Below are positions 44,530-53,766 of a DNA stretch of 64,000 bases, one piece after another. Source of the DNA: Methylotuvimicrobium sp018830325 (lineage in GTDB: Bacteria; Pseudomonadota; Gammaproteobacteria; Methylococcales; Methylomonadaceae); the NCBI RefSeq assembly GCF_044788715.1, contig NZ_CP173170.1:3658001-3722000 (forward strand). The letters run 5' to 3'. The stretch's first letter is position 1. Each line of letters opens with the position of its first letter. The notes under the pieces were generated by a model. That model did not search any database, was not told where the DNA came from, and saw only the letters and a list, made by a program, of their open reading frames with translations. Both the position numbers and the translations under genes were made by a program.

Positions 44530-45465
44530 CTAAGGAGCTCCAGCCTCCCGCTTCTTTATCCTATCCGTGCTGGCATTCATTTGCCAATCAAAATATCGAG
44601 TCAAAAAATTCACAAATGTGGTGATCTTCGCCGGAATAAATCTTCTTTGCATATAAGTGACGTAAATAGACAGCGAGGGTATTCGGTAATCTTTTAATAT
44701 TTCTATTAACTTACCCTGCTCCAAGTAATTGGCAACTGAAATTTCGGGCGCCTGGGTAATACCCATACCCAAGGAAGCTGCCTGACACAATGCCCTGCCG
44801 TTATTCGATGCGAAGTGCCAAGTAGTGCGTAACTTTTTTTCCTCGCCATCGACATTAAATACCCAATAATCCTCATGGGGCGTGTCGATATAATGCAAGC
44901 AATGATGACGACTCAAATCCTCTATGCGTCTTGGCTCGCCGTATTTGGCTATATATCCTGGCGAAGCGAAAGTACATAATCGAGTTTCCGCGATCTTTCT
45001 GGCCACGACACCTAGTTCGAGTGAGTTTGAAACCAATATCGATAAATCATAAATGCCCTCGCTCAAATTAATATGCGCGTTTTGCAACGACATCATGACT
45101 TTAACATTCGGGTGTTCGCTTTGATAGGCATTGATCGCCGGCACCATATAAATACCGCCGAAATCGATCGGTGCGGCAATCTTTAAAACGCCTTTAACAT
45201 TTTGCCCCAATTCGGCCATATCTTCATCCAGCTCGGCGAATTCGTCTAGTAAAGGCTTGCTTCTCGCGTAATAACTCTCCCCGGCTTCGGTCAAACTAAT
45301 CTTGCGGGTCGTTCTATTCAACAATGCCACGCCGAGCGATTCCTCGAGCTGCGCCATGTATTTGCTCACCATCATTGCCGATACTTTCATTTCGCGCGCG
45401 ACAGCTGCAAATGTACCCAATTCGACAATTCTGCAAAACACTTTTATATTATTCAATTTATCCAT
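44530..45465 (-). CDS. LysR-family transcriptional regulator
   Basis: 311 residues. HTH: MDKLNNIKVFCRIVELGTFA, VAREMKVSAMMVSKYMAQLE, LGVALLNRTTRKISLTEAGE. The effector domain of the CrgA/DmlR-like subgroup follows (VKGVLKIAAPIDFGGIYMVP, LCTFASPGYIAKYGEPRRIE). It is likely autoregulated and divergent from the NUDIX gene 250 bp away. Confidence 0.88.
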   Translation of the reverse strand: MDKLNNIKVFCRIVELGTFAAVAREMKVSAMMVSKYMAQLEESLGVALLNRTTRKISLTEAGESYYARSKPLLDEFAELDEDMAELGQNVKGVLKIAAPIDFGGIYMVPAINAYQSEHPNVKVMMSLQNAHINLSEGIYDLSILVSNSLELGVVARKIAETRLCTFASPGYIAKYGEPRRIEDLSRHHCLHYIDTPHEDYWVFNVDGEEKKLRTTWHFASNNGRALCQAASLGMGITQAPEISVANYLEQGKLIEILKDYRIPSLSIYVTYMQRRFIPAKITTFVNFLTRYFDWQMNASTDRIKKREAGAP

Positions 45466-45718
45466 ATTGCTGCCACTATAAACTTATGGTTTATAGTTTA
45501 TAAACTTTTTTTGCTATTTTAAATAAGATTAGTCCTGATAGACTCTTAACCGGAGATAGTTGGACCACCCGGTTTTTTGCATTGACATTGGCCGGGAGGT
45601 TCAGTTCTATATTTTCCAATCCTCCATGGCATAAATTAAGCCATAGCGTTACACCTGATACATCCAATTCCTCCCTACACCTCTTCAAGCGAATCCGTGT
45701 TTGTATTGACTTATTGAC

Positions 45719-46339
45719 GTGAAAAAGGCTTTATACGGACTTTTGCCAAAATCCATTATCGCCATGCATCAAGAACGCTTATCTATCGTAGACGAAAACG
45801 ATCGCGTAATCGGCAACGCGCTTCGGAGTATCATTCATCGTGACCGCCTGCTTCATAGGGCCGTGCATATTTTAGTCTTTAACGATTCTAATTTATTATT
45901 TTTACAAAAACGCTCCCTGACCAAGGACATCAACCCCGGATTATGGGATAGCTCGGCTGCCGGGCACGTCGATGTCGGCGAAGATTACGACGCATGCGCT
46001 TTAAGAGAGCTTCATGAAGAACTCGGAGTTCAAGTCGATAGACTTAGCCCGTTATTTAAGTTATCTGCGACACCCGTCACCGGCATGGAGTTCATTGAAG
46101 TTTACCGCTGCGACCATAACGGACCCTTTTCGCTAGCCGCCGAGGAGATCGAAGAAGGACGATGGTTTGATACGAAGGAGATCGACGCTCGGGTTAACGA
46201 CGACGATCCTACGTTAACCGATACTTTTAAATCACTCTGGCGTCACTATGAATTACTAAGGAACAAACATGAAATAACTTCGACAAATGTAGGAAGGGGG
46301 TTCGGTGGCTCGATTGACAAGTGTCGGCGGCAGGGATAG
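45719..46339 (+). CDS. NUDIX hydrolase (YfcD-like)
   Basis: 206 residues from a GTG; ATG 45764 (MHQERLSIVDENDRVIGNAL) better matches the family start, giving ~191 residues. The NUDIX box is complete: GHVDVGEDYDACALRELHEE then LGV (G-x5-E-x7-R-E-U-x-E-E-x-G). Substrate unknown; YfcD and Idi-type enzymes act on pyrophosphate-linked compounds. The last ~20 residues (VGRGFGGSIDKCRRQG) read into an intergenic repeat, suggesting a recent C-terminal change. Confidence 0.82.
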   Translation: MKKALYGLLPKSIIAMHQERLSIVDENDRVIGNALRSIIHRDRLLHRAVHILVFNDSNLLFLQKRSLTKDINPGLWDSSAAGHVDVGEDYDACALRELHEELGVQVDRLSPLFKLSATPVTGMEFIEVYRCDHNGPFSLAAEEIEEGRWFDTKEIDARVNDDDPTLTDTFKSLWRHYELLRNKHEITSTNVGRGFGGSIDKCRRQG

Positions 46340-46458
46340 CCGTCGTCAAGCCTACATGGACGTATTCACGGCGTCCTGTCAAGCGAGTCACCGAACCGCC
46401 ACAAAGCGTAATGCTTGTAGAAATTATTTTGTGCATATTCCTATACAAGAACTAAACG

Positions 46459-47223
46459 ATGATTAGCCGCCAACAATTGAACGATTTTTATCATAACCTG
46501 CTGAATCCTGGTGCTTATAAAGATTACGGCCCGAATGGATTGCAGATCGAAGGTACCGAAACTATCGATAAAATAGCCTTTGCCGTGTCGGCAACACGCG
46601 ATTCGATTTCCCAAGCCATCGAGCAACAGGCCAAGGCATTAGTTGTTCATCACGGCCTATTTTGGGACTTTCACGGCGCACGCACGCTGACGGGTCCTTT
46701 TGCCAGTCGCGTATTGCCTTTAGTTCGAAACGATATAAACCTGTTCGCTTATCATTTGCCTTTGGACGGCCATCCTGAAGTCGGTAATGCAGCGGTGTTA
46801 GGCAGACTAATCGGCTGCATGCAGCAAGAACCTTTCGGCGATTATAAGGGCTGCGCGACCGGCATCAAGGGAACTTTCGACAAGCCGCTGCCGGCGTCGC
46901 AACTACGGCACGTATTGGAATCCGTGCTGAACCATCCGGTTATTCTGGCATCGCCCAATGAAAATGAATCGATTCATTCGATCGGCATCATTACCGGCGG
47001 CGCGAATCGCGAATGGAAGTTGGCGGCAAATGAAGGACTCGATGCCTATATCACCGGAGAAATCAGCGAGCATGACTGGCATGACAGCCAAGAACACGGC
47101 ATTCATATGTTCGCAGGCGGACACCATGCAACCGAAAGATTTGGAATTAAGGAATTGATGAGAAAAACAGAACTGCATTTCGACATTCAATGCAGTTATA
47201 TCGACAGCGATAACCCTGTCTGA
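46459..47223 (+). CDS. Nif3/YbgI-family dinuclear metal protein
   Basis: 254 residues with the metal ligands VVHHGLFWDF, HLPLDGHPEVGNAAVLGRLI and FAGGHHATERFGIKELM, plus YITGEISEHDWHD. It forms a hexameric ring in the family (GTP cyclohydrolase 1 type 2 homologue); physiological role is unsettled. The start ATG 46459 is well placed. The gene is 8 bp from a converging tRNA-Asp. Confidence 0.88.
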   Translation: MISRQQLNDFYHNLLNPGAYKDYGPNGLQIEGTETIDKIAFAVSATRDSISQAIEQQAKALVVHHGLFWDFHGARTLTGPFASRVLPLVRNDINLFAYHLPLDGHPEVGNAAVLGRLIGCMQQEPFGDYKGCATGIKGTFDKPLPASQLRHVLESVLNHPVILASPNENESIHSIGIITGGANREWKLAANEGLDAYITGEISEHDWHDSQEHGIHMFAGGHHATERFGIKELMRKTELHFDIQCSYIDSDNPV

Positions 47224-47231
47224 GGAATTGT

Positions 47232-47308
47232 TGGCGGAGCGGACGGGACTCGAACCCGCGACCCCCGGCGTGACAGGCCGGTATTCTAACCAACTGAACT
47301 ACCGCTCC
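47232..47308 (-). tRNA. tRNA-Asp (GTC)
   Basis: The reverse strand gives GGAGCGG (acceptor) ... TAGTTCAGTTGGTTAGAA (D-arm) ... CCGGCCTGTCACGCCGG (anticodon stem-loop, GTC) ... GGGTTCGAGTCCC (T-arm) ... CCGCTCC, discriminator G and encoded CCA; 77 nt. All stems pair. Confidence 0.97.
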
Positions 47309-47469
47309 GTTGAAGAGCGAGCATTGTATAGGATTTCACGGATACGTCAAGTTAATTAACGCAGATTGTAAAAAATACCCTTTTTTTTGCTCCCTCTGCC
47401 TCAGTGTGGGACTGCATACTGATCTTGCATCGGAACCCGAGGTATGGGTTCCCACGGAGGACCGCTCAT

Positions 47470-47730
47470 CGTTATACATAAGTCAAAAATTACGGTTTTG
47501 CAATCTTAGCTAATGAGGCTTCGATACCATTTTTTGTCGCCCAACGTTCCCGACTTCGAAATCGCGACGAAGGCGTCGCTCCCACAAGGGGCCGGATGCT
47601 CTGTGGGAGCGATCCCCAGATCGCGATCTCGGAGCCACTGATATCCAATATCCGCAGATTTATCAAACAGCACCGTTTCCAGGTATACGATGCCCTCTGT
47701 TTAGCAAGTTTATCGATATTTGTGTATATA
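47470..47730. mobile_element. R3 MITE-like element, right end decayed
   Basis: Left end CGTTATACATAAGT is intact. The right end reads ATTTGTGTATATA. The interior matches other R3 copies. Confidence 0.65.
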
Positions 47731-47737
47731 CCTTTCG

Positions 47738-47880
47738 CACTTCAAATTTCGGCAGTGTCTTAGGAGGCGCCGGGGTGCTCGGCAAAGGCTTTGCCAGCAT
47801 GGAGCTGGCATAGAGCCTACATGGACGTATTCACGGCGTCCTTTGACGGGCACCCCGGTGCCGAATTTTGATCTCCGATA
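47738..47880. repeat. Long imperfect inverted repeat
   Basis: AAATTTCGGCA and GCCGGGGTGC on the left pair with GCACCCCGGTGCCGAATTT on the right around a ~90-bp interior (CTACATGGACGTATTCACGG, also at 46350-46370). MITE-like; seen partially elsewhere. Confidence 0.5.
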
Positions 47881-47947
47881 GGTATAACTAAAGAGCGGAG
47901 GACCGTGGGACCCAGAAACTTTTCACTACTAACAAATACAGCTCCAA

Positions 47948-48601
47948 ATGAAACTCGACGATCATCTACATTGTCCGCTCTGCGAGGAATCGAAGATTGA
48001 ACATTTTCATAGCGATAAGCAACGCGATTATTTTCTTTGCTCGACCTGCGCGCTAGTCTTTGTTCCGCCCGCTCAGCAACTCGATTTGCAACAACAAAAA
48101 ACGATTTACGACCATCATCAAAACGATGTGCACGATCAAGGCTATCGGAAATTTTTGTCGAGGCTCGCAATCCCTCTTTCCGCTCGTCTATTACCGGGAG
48201 CAAGCGGGCTTGATTTCGGCTGTGGCCCCGGTCCCGCACTTAGTTCAATGCTAAAAGAACAAGGATTTCCGACGGCAATATACGATCCGATTTACGCCGA
48301 TTTTGCGGAGGTTTTGCAGGGCCGATACGACTTCATTAGCTGCACCGAAGTAGCGGAACACTTTACCGCACCGGGCCTTGAATTCAGCCGGCTTTTTTCC
48401 ATGATCAAAACTCAAGGCATTCTCGCGATCATGACTAAGCGCGTAATCGACCGACAGGCATTTACGCAATGGCATTATAAAGCCGACCCAACACACGTTT
48501 GTTTCTTTTCCGACAGGACCTTTCTCTGGCTTGCAGACCGTTTCCGTTGTCAAATCGAATTTATCGACAGGGATGTCGTGATATTGAGTCGGTTGAATTG
48601 A
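47948..48601 (+). CDS. Class I SAM methyltransferase with N-terminal zinc ribbon
   Basis: 217 residues. The first ~40 carry CPLCEES and CSTCALVF, a zinc-ribbon. Next comes the SAM-binding motif LDFGCGPGPALSSMLKEQGF and PIYADF, and the later EVAEHF and FFSDRTFLWLADRFRC. This layout is found in methyltransferases of sugar or small-molecule metabolism; the acceptor is not known. Stop TGA 48601. Confidence 0.82.
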   Translation: MKLDDHLHCPLCEESKIEHFHSDKQRDYFLCSTCALVFVPPAQQLDLQQQKTIYDHHQNDVHDQGYRKFLSRLAIPLSARLLPGASGLDFGCGPGPALSSMLKEQGFPTAIYDPIYADFAEVLQGRYDFISCTEVAEHFTAPGLEFSRLFSMIKTQGILAIMTKRVIDRQAFTQWHYKADPTHVCFFSDRTFLWLADRFRCQIEFIDRDVVILSRLN

Positions 48602-48782
48602 AAGTTGATCCTAAAAAAGCAATTCACCATGAAGGGAAGAGAATTGAGTACTTTATGAACTGTCTCAATATCACAGACAAACTCAATGCAGTAATACAGC
48701 GTTTTCAGATCCAGTTAATGACTAAAAAATATCAAAACAATGGCGGGACGGAGTCCAGTCAATAATGATGACATAGGCTGTT

Positions 48783-49004
48783 AACCTAAAAAGAGCAGTT
48801 GGCATGTGCAGTAGGCCGTTCATGCTGAGCCAAGTCGAAGCATGAAGGGCCTACTGCACTTTCACCGGCCTGGTGAAGCCTCAAACTACCCTTCACCCTT
48901 CGACAGGGCTCTCCTGAGCGTAGCCGAAGGGGCCCTCCTGAGCGCAGCCGAAGTGGCTCAGGGCGAACGGAAGTTTGAGACTCTCAACTGCTCTTTTTAG
49001 GGTT
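48783..49004. mobile_element. R4 MITE-like element
   Basis: Ends AACCTAAAAAGAGCAGTTG and CAACTGCTCTTTTTAGGGTT, about 222 bp, with an expanded central part (GAGCGTAGCCGAAGGGGCC). Confidence 0.7.
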
Positions 49005-49017
49005 AATGGTTAGCGCC

Positions 49018-49097
49018 GTAGGATGCGCATCGCGCACCATTCCACGGTGTCGAACCGACGAGAGTTCCCGACCCAGGTGCGCGATGCGCACCCTACA
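49018..49097. repeat. GCGCAT palindromic repeat
   Basis: Closely matches the unit at 4377-4446, including the flanking sequence that follows. Directly downstream of R4 in both places. Confidence 0.65.
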
Positions 49098-49177
49098 CCT
49101 GCCGCTTTATAGCCTATGAACACCAACAACCATGCAATCGTCATTTTCAAGGAGAGGGATTGAATACTTACAATTTA

Positions 49178-50950
49178 TTAATTCGACAACGGCCAAATTA
49201 ACGGAATCAGCCCTATCGAGGTAATCGCAATGATGATATTCATCGGCACCCCGACTTTCAAAAAGTCTTTGAAATAATAGCCGCCGGGCCCGTAAACCAT
49301 CAAATTGGTCTGATAACCGATCGGCGTTGCAAAACTGGCCGATGCTGCCACCATCGTGGCAAACACGAAAGGCTCCGGATTGAGCCCGAGACTTCCGGTA
49401 ATCGCTAAAACGATCGGCAGCATCAGTAATGCCGCGGCATTATTGGTAATCACCTCGGTCATTATCGAAACGATAATATAAGTCAAACCTAACAACAACC
49501 AGGCGTTACCATCGGCAATAGACAAGACATGACGAGCTATGAAATCGGCGGCGCCGCTGATTTGTAACGCATTACCCAACGCAAAACTCGCCGCGATTGT
49601 GACGATTACGGTTAAATCCAGGCTTCTTCGCGCTTCGTTGATGCTGCAACAACCGGTCGCGACCATTGCTCCGGCACCGATCAAAGCGGCATTCAACATA
49701 CTGGTTAAGCCGCTCGTTGCCAGAATAATAACGCCTAGCAATAAGGCCCAGGATAAATTCGCTCGACTGTGATTAGGCCGCGTTTCCGCCAAATCATTGA
49801 TCATTAAAAAATCGCGCTGCACGCGTTGACGCGTGACAAAAGCCGGCCGCGCTTCCAGTAACAGTACATCGCCTGCCTGCAACTCGATAGACCCTAGATT
49901 ACCTTGAATGGGCTCGCCGTTCCGCGCTACGGCCAACACGACGGCACCGTACCTATCTCTAAATTGGGAATCCCGAATCGTTGTGCCGATGCTATCGCAA
50001 TGCGGCGAAACCACCGCTTCAACCAAACACCGCTCCGGCGCATCTTTTTCGATGACCGGATGTTGATTATCGGAAGGCACCAAGCCATTGGTTCTTAAAA
50101 TATCGAAAATAGCACTGGTTTCCCCGACGAATACCAACCGGTCGCCGCCTTGCAATTTTTCTTCCGAAGATACGGCCGTCACGATACTGCCGTTGCGTTC
50201 GACTTCGGCTAAATAGATTTTGTGAAGATTTCTTAAGCCGGCCTCGGCAATGGTCACCCCTTCTAAAGGCCCGTTGAATGCCACGGCCACTTCGAAAGTA
50301 AACTTTTTCCTATCCGCGAATTGTTCGGAAGCGCTTTGCCGCTGCGGCAATAATATCGGCAATAAGAAAACGATAAACAGAATGCCGACAAAAGCAACCG
50401 GAAGCCCGATCATCGTGATATCGAACAATCCGAAACCGCTTTTACCGGTCAATACTTGGTATTGCCCATTGATAACTAGATTGGTACTGGTACCGATTAG
50501 CGTTAGCGTACCGCCTAATATGGCAGCGTAGCTTAATGGAATCATGAGCTTAGACGGACTGACTCCGATACGTTTGGACCAGCGAGTCACTGCCGGAATC
50601 ATCGTTGCGACAACCGGGGTGTTGTTGAGAAAAGCGCTGAGCGGAATGATAGGCAAAACCAGGCGAAACAAGGCGCTGCGAAGGTTTTTTGGATTACCCA
50701 ACATGAGATTGACGATCAATTCGACACCGCCGGATGCTCTTATGCCGGCAGCGATAATAAACATGGCGGCAACCGTGATCAGCCCTTCGTTACTGAATCC
50801 TGACAACGCTTGTTTGGCATCGAGAACCCCGCAAACGCTCAGTACGGTCAGCGCGGCCATCAATACGATATCGGGGGTTAGGCGGGAAAAAACCAGGGTA
50901 GTCAAGACCCCAAGCGTCAAAAATATAGTAAGCCAACCTTGCCAGTCCAT
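49178..50950 (-). CDS. SLC13-family anion permease with TrkA-C domains
   Basis: 590 residues: two blocks of membrane helices (starts DWQGWLTIFLTLGVLTTLVF; second block with MTEVITNNAAALLMLPIVLA and TPIGYQTNLMVYGPGGYYFK) separated by a ~200-residue cytosolic insert with two TrkA-C-like folds (GGDRLVFVGETSAIFDILRT; LQAGDVLLLEARPAFV). SLC13/DASS relatives of this size move sulfate or other anions with Na+. A single gene; no partner. Confidence 0.85.
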   Translation of the reverse strand: MDWQGWLTIFLTLGVLTTLVFSRLTPDIVLMAALTVLSVCGVLDAKQALSGFSNEGLITVAAMFIIAAGIRASGGVELIVNLMLGNPKNLRSALFRLVLPIIPLSAFLNNTPVVATMIPAVTRWSKRIGVSPSKLMIPLSYAAILGGTLTLIGTSTNLVINGQYQVLTGKSGFGLFDITMIGLPVAFVGILFIVFLLPILLPQRQSASEQFADRKKFTFEVAVAFNGPLEGVTIAEAGLRNLHKIYLAEVERNGSIVTAVSSEEKLQGGDRLVFVGETSAIFDILRTNGLVPSDNQHPVIEKDAPERCLVEAVVSPHCDSIGTTIRDSQFRDRYGAVVLAVARNGEPIQGNLGSIELQAGDVLLLEARPAFVTRQRVQRDFLMINDLAETRPNHSRANLSWALLLGVIILATSGLTSMLNAALIGAGAMVATGCCSINEARRSLDLTVIVTIAASFALGNALQISGAADFIARHVLSIADGNAWLLLGLTYIIVSIMTEVITNNAAALLMLPIVLAITGSLGLNPEPFVFATMVAASASFATPIGYQTNLMVYGPGGYYFKDFLKVGVPMNIIIAITSIGLIPLIWPLSN

Positions 50951-51064
50951 TGTTTCCTCTAAAAATAATTGAAGGCGATCGATACGCCTGGGACAGGAGA
51001 CTTATTATAGAACAAATATCTAATGTACAGCACTTCCCTGTGCTTGTGATCAATGTTGCGCGAA

Positions 51065-51427
51065 TCAACCTTTACCGGGCAACATGCCTACGCTGCCAGG
51101 TTTAATACGTTTGCATTGCACAACGACGTCTTCCAAATGACAGGTTACGCCGGTTTTGGATGTATCGGGACAAGCTTCGCAAACTGCTTTCCCGGTATCT
51201 TTGACTTTATCGACGTGCCAACCGTAGCCCTGAGTTTGACAAAACTTCTTACTGAACCGCTTGATATTATAATCTCTCGAAGCGTGCGCGATTGCGTCTT
51301 CTTCGACCATGCATTTCGGCGAAGCCAATGTATTGGCCATTAGATCTCGATAAATATATTCCGTGGCCATCGACCCTCCCGCGTAGAAGGACAATGTCAT
51401 CAATAAGCCTATCAACTTTAGTTTCAT
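51065..51427 (-). CDS. Small secreted cysteine-rich protein
   Basis: 120 residues with a signal peptide (MKLKLIGLLMTLSFYAGGSM, cleavage after ATE region) and a mature domain with six Cys: KCMVEED, FCQTQGYGWHVD, AVCEACPD, VTCHLEDVVVQCKRI. The Cys could bind metal or form disulfides. I do not recognise the family. Confidence 0.65.
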   Translation of the reverse strand: MKLKLIGLLMTLSFYAGGSMATEYIYRDLMANTLASPKCMVEEDAIAHASRDYNIKRFSKKFCQTQGYGWHVDKVKDTGKAVCEACPDTSKTGVTCHLEDVVVQCKRIKPGSVGMLPGKG

Positions 51428-51508
51428 AACTTTATTCTCTGCTTTTTCTTAAGATAATGGGGCAAATAAACGTTTATTCGTCTTGAATGTTTAATCTATC
51501 GTTGATGC

Positions 51509-51682
51509 TTAATTCAAGACACGAATATTCATCAACGCCTCTTCTTCCTTGAGTTGCTCTTTGATTGGTGCAAATTTTTCGTCCTCGTTCATTTTGACCA
51601 ATAGCAGCGTTATCACTAAAGCTGATGTCAGGCAACCGACATAAAGCCAAAATCTATCTTTTTTAGGTTCTTCAGTCGTCAT
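51509..51682 (-). CDS. Small single-pass membrane protein (57 aa)
   Basis: The minus strand reads MTTEEPKKDRFWLYVGCLTS, ALVITLLLVKMNED, then EKFAPIKEQLKEEEALMNIR and VLN stop. One hydrophobic segment (residues ~12-29) lies between a charged N-terminus and an acidic helical C-terminus. It sits 82 bp upstream of the Cys-rich gene on the same strand, so the two may be one transcription unit. Confidence 0.6.
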   Translation of the reverse strand: MTTEEPKKDRFWLYVGCLTSALVITLLLVKMNEDEKFAPIKEQLKEEEALMNIRVLN

Positions 51683-51890
51683 GGTTATTTACCTCTCTTA
51701 TAATTATGTTAACCCAGGCTGATTTTTAAAAGCCGGGTAAAGTGGGTATGATTCTTAACCCATATAACTCAACATCTTAGACGCTACATTTGCTAAGTCT
51801 GGGGTAAGTTGTCGAACGATGCATCTCGTCGGAATCCATCTATTATGCAGATCCCATAGACTTCAAAAAGCCTAAAAATCAAGCCATCAT

Positions 51891-52083
51891 CCTTAAAAGA
51901 GCTGTTGACATGTTTTGTAGACCGTTCGTGCTGAGCTAAGTCGAAGCATGAAGGGTTTACAATACCTTCACCGACTTGGTGAGGCCTCAAACTATCGTTC
52001 ACCCTTCGACAGGGCTCTCCTGAGCGCAGCCGAAGGGGCTCAGGGCGAACGGTAGTTTGAGACTCTCAACTGCTCTTTTTAAG
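51891..52083. mobile_element. R4 MITE-like element, diverged left end
   Basis: Left end CCTTAAAAGAGCTGTTG, right end CAACTGCTCTTTTTAAG. Interior as R4 (CTTCGACAGGGCTCTCCTG). Confidence 0.65.
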
Positions 52084-52133
52084 ATCATGCGCTCCATGAA
52101 TGCTCGAATCTTTGATCCAACATCATTTTTTAA

Positions 52134-52177
52134 CTTGCATGGGTTAACTTAGCCAGGCCCTTGTCAACCCATGCAAG
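52134..52177. repeat. Hairpin CTTGCATGGGTT / AACCCATGCAAG
   Basis: A 12- to 15-bp stem with a ~14-nt loop in a gene-poor interval (51683-52742); no U-tract. Confidence 0.45.
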
Positions 52178-52515
52178 CCGCCGGATCTTGTTATCATCGT
52201 CGACATACAATCGCTACTAAAACGGCAAGTCATTATCGACCCTTTCCATTTAGTAGTGATTCGAAACTATAAGAATGATAGAGAAAAAAGTCAATTAATT
52301 ATCGATTCGATACCAATTAACTTTCCGAATGCCCCGCGAAAATCGAAGCGGATATAGGATGAAAGGCCTGTTATTGGCGCTTATTCTTTGGCATTGAATG
52401 CCGAAAATATTTGCATCGGATGAGTTGAGGACAAATTGTCGGCATCCCTTTAAAAAAAGGGAATTAGGTAGGAATGAATAGAGGCGCCAAATTAAGCGTC
52501 ATTCCGCCAGGGATT

Positions 52516-52641
52516 CACTCCGGGCTATCCTGCCCGGAGCCCTTCGGGTAAATGCAAATCCGTTCCATACGGATTTGTCACTCCGGGCTATCCTGCCCGG
52601 AGCCCTTCGGGTAAATGCAAATCCGTTCCATACGGATTTGT
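52516..52641. repeat. Tandem 2 x 63-bp double-hairpin repeat
   Basis: Two exact 63-bp units each with CTCCGGGC..GCCCGGAG and CAAATCCGT..ACGGATTTG hairpins. One more copy lies at 60144-60206. Confidence 0.8.
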
Positions 52642-52742
52642 AGCGGCATCTAGTACCGCGGATGGCAAGATCAAGCACACCTTGAGTACCCGAATGTGTC
52701 GGCACAGGAAAATTTGTCGAAAAATGATTTTTTGCCAAATCC

Positions 52743-53303
52743 TCAAGGAACGGTATGTTCCTGGCAGATTTTTTCGCTATCGGATTTTGTGAGCGGTTCT
52801 CCAGTCAAACCGCAAAAGAAACCTTCGGGCTTGGTCGTAAAATATTTGCATGTTCCGCAAAGCCCGAAAGAATGTGACTGGTGCGCTTTTTGCAATGCGG
52901 TCAAAGCTTCGATGAAAGGCGCATCACCGACCTCCGGACAATTTTTTTCAAGGAATTCCGCAGCCTTATTAAATAAGTCCTTCGGATAAGCTTGACGCAA
53001 CACCTCCCATCCCTCCGCAACCAATTGCAAATGGACCATGCGCTTGTCGGCAAGATCGGGGACTTTCCGAATAAATCCTTTTCTTTCCAATAACAATAAA
53101 GTCTGTGAAACGGTTCCTTTGGTCATGCCCAAATAATGGGTCAATGCCGCAGGCGTATCACTATATTTATTGCATCGAGACAAATAATCCAAAACTTGAA
53201 AATGAACGATCTGAATACCCAGTTCTGTGCATCTTTTGCGTTCTTCGGACCTGATCAAGGCCGCCATGCGCTCAATGACTTTGTATATATCGGCTGTTTC
53301 CAT
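52743..53303 (-). CDS. MarR-family regulator with C-terminal Cys cluster
   Basis: 186 residues. The winged helix is at ~10-120: QIVHFQVLDYLSRCNKYSDT, ALTHYLGMTKGTVSQTLLLL, ERKGFIRKVPDLADKRMVHL. A ~60-residue tail adds FGLCGTCKYF ... GFFCGLTGEPL ... KICQEH, four cysteines in a C-x2-C-x13-C-x16-C pattern that could hold a zinc or Fe-S site and sense metal or redox. It is transcribed away from the DUF2024 gene, with a palindrome between them as probable operator. The MarR core is sure; the cofactor is a guess. Confidence 0.85.
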   Translation of the reverse strand: METADIYKVIERMAALIRSEERKRCTELGIQIVHFQVLDYLSRCNKYSDTPAALTHYLGMTKGTVSQTLLLLERKGFIRKVPDLADKRMVHLQLVAEGWEVLRQAYPKDLFNKAAEFLEKNCPEVGDAPFIEALTALQKAHQSHSFGLCGTCKYFTTKPEGFFCGLTGEPLTKSDSEKICQEHTVP

Positions 53304-53369
53304 GGCAATCGGCTAATTAAGTATTAACTCTCTGTTGACAACTGCAGAGATATTATCATACATTAACAC

Positions 53370-53388
53370 TTGTTTCGATTCGAAACAA
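53370..53388. promoter_or_regulatory. Probable MarR operator
   Basis: TTGTTTCGATTCGAAACAA is a 19-bp palindrome with one central mismatch, in the intergenic gap between the divergent regulator and DUF2024 genes. Confidence 0.6.
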
Positions 53389-53459
53389 ATAATGACTTTC
53401 TGTCATGCTTTTTTTACATCCAGGAAGGACATTGCTATCCCTCGTATGAGAACTTTAAT

Positions 53460-53487
53460 ACCGGCGGATTTTCCGCCGGTTTTTTTA
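53460..53487 (+). terminator. Intrinsic terminator / attenuator upstream of DUF2024 gene
   Basis: ACCGGCGGA, TTT loop, TCCGCCGGT, then eight T (53480-53487). Because it precedes the ATG at 53503 by 16 bp, it would act on the leader of that gene, as attenuator rather than end terminator. Confidence 0.6.
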
Positions 53488-53502
53488 GAGGACTTAATCA
53501 TT

Positions 53503-53766
53503 ATGCCCATATCCCACGTATACGATACCTATGCTAAGACCGCCAAAGGAAAGATAATGCACTTTGACGTAGTTCTTGATGAAAAAGACCAGGATAAAGC
53601 CATGACTTACGCAAAAGAATGGCTTACCGATATTGGCGAACCCGATGCCATTGTCAACCAAACGAATTGCATGTTTTGCCATAGCACCGAAGCACCGCCG
53701 GAATTGAGGAAACAAATCGACAAGCAAGGCTACGCAATTTACAAATTGGAAGGATGCCCGGTTTAA
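53503..53766 (+). CDS. DUF2024-family protein
   Basis: The start is ATG 53503 (MPISHVYDTYAKTAKGKIMH) after an AGAGGA site; the in-frame extension to 53335 crosses the terminator stem and is not believed. 87 residues: FDVVLDEKDQDKAMTYAKEW, then NQTNCMFCHSTEAPPELRKQ with a C-x-x-C-H pair and a final Cys (LEGCPV). DUF2024 has no assigned role. The CxxCH plus the Cys-tailed regulator hint at a metal or redox link. Confidence 0.75.
   Translation: MPISHVYDTYAKTAKGKIMHFDVVLDEKDQDKAMTYAKEWLTDIGEPDAIVNQTNCMFCHSTEAPPELRKQIDKQGYAIYKLEGCPV

Noticed and set aside
48499..48765. 88-residue plus-strand frame overlapping the methyltransferase 3' end
   Set aside because: Out of frame with the methyltransferase; no start signal or family features.
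53335..53502. In-frame N-terminal extension of the DUF2024 protein
   Set aside because: It would run through the palindrome and the terminator stem; ATG 53503 has a good SD and matches the family start.
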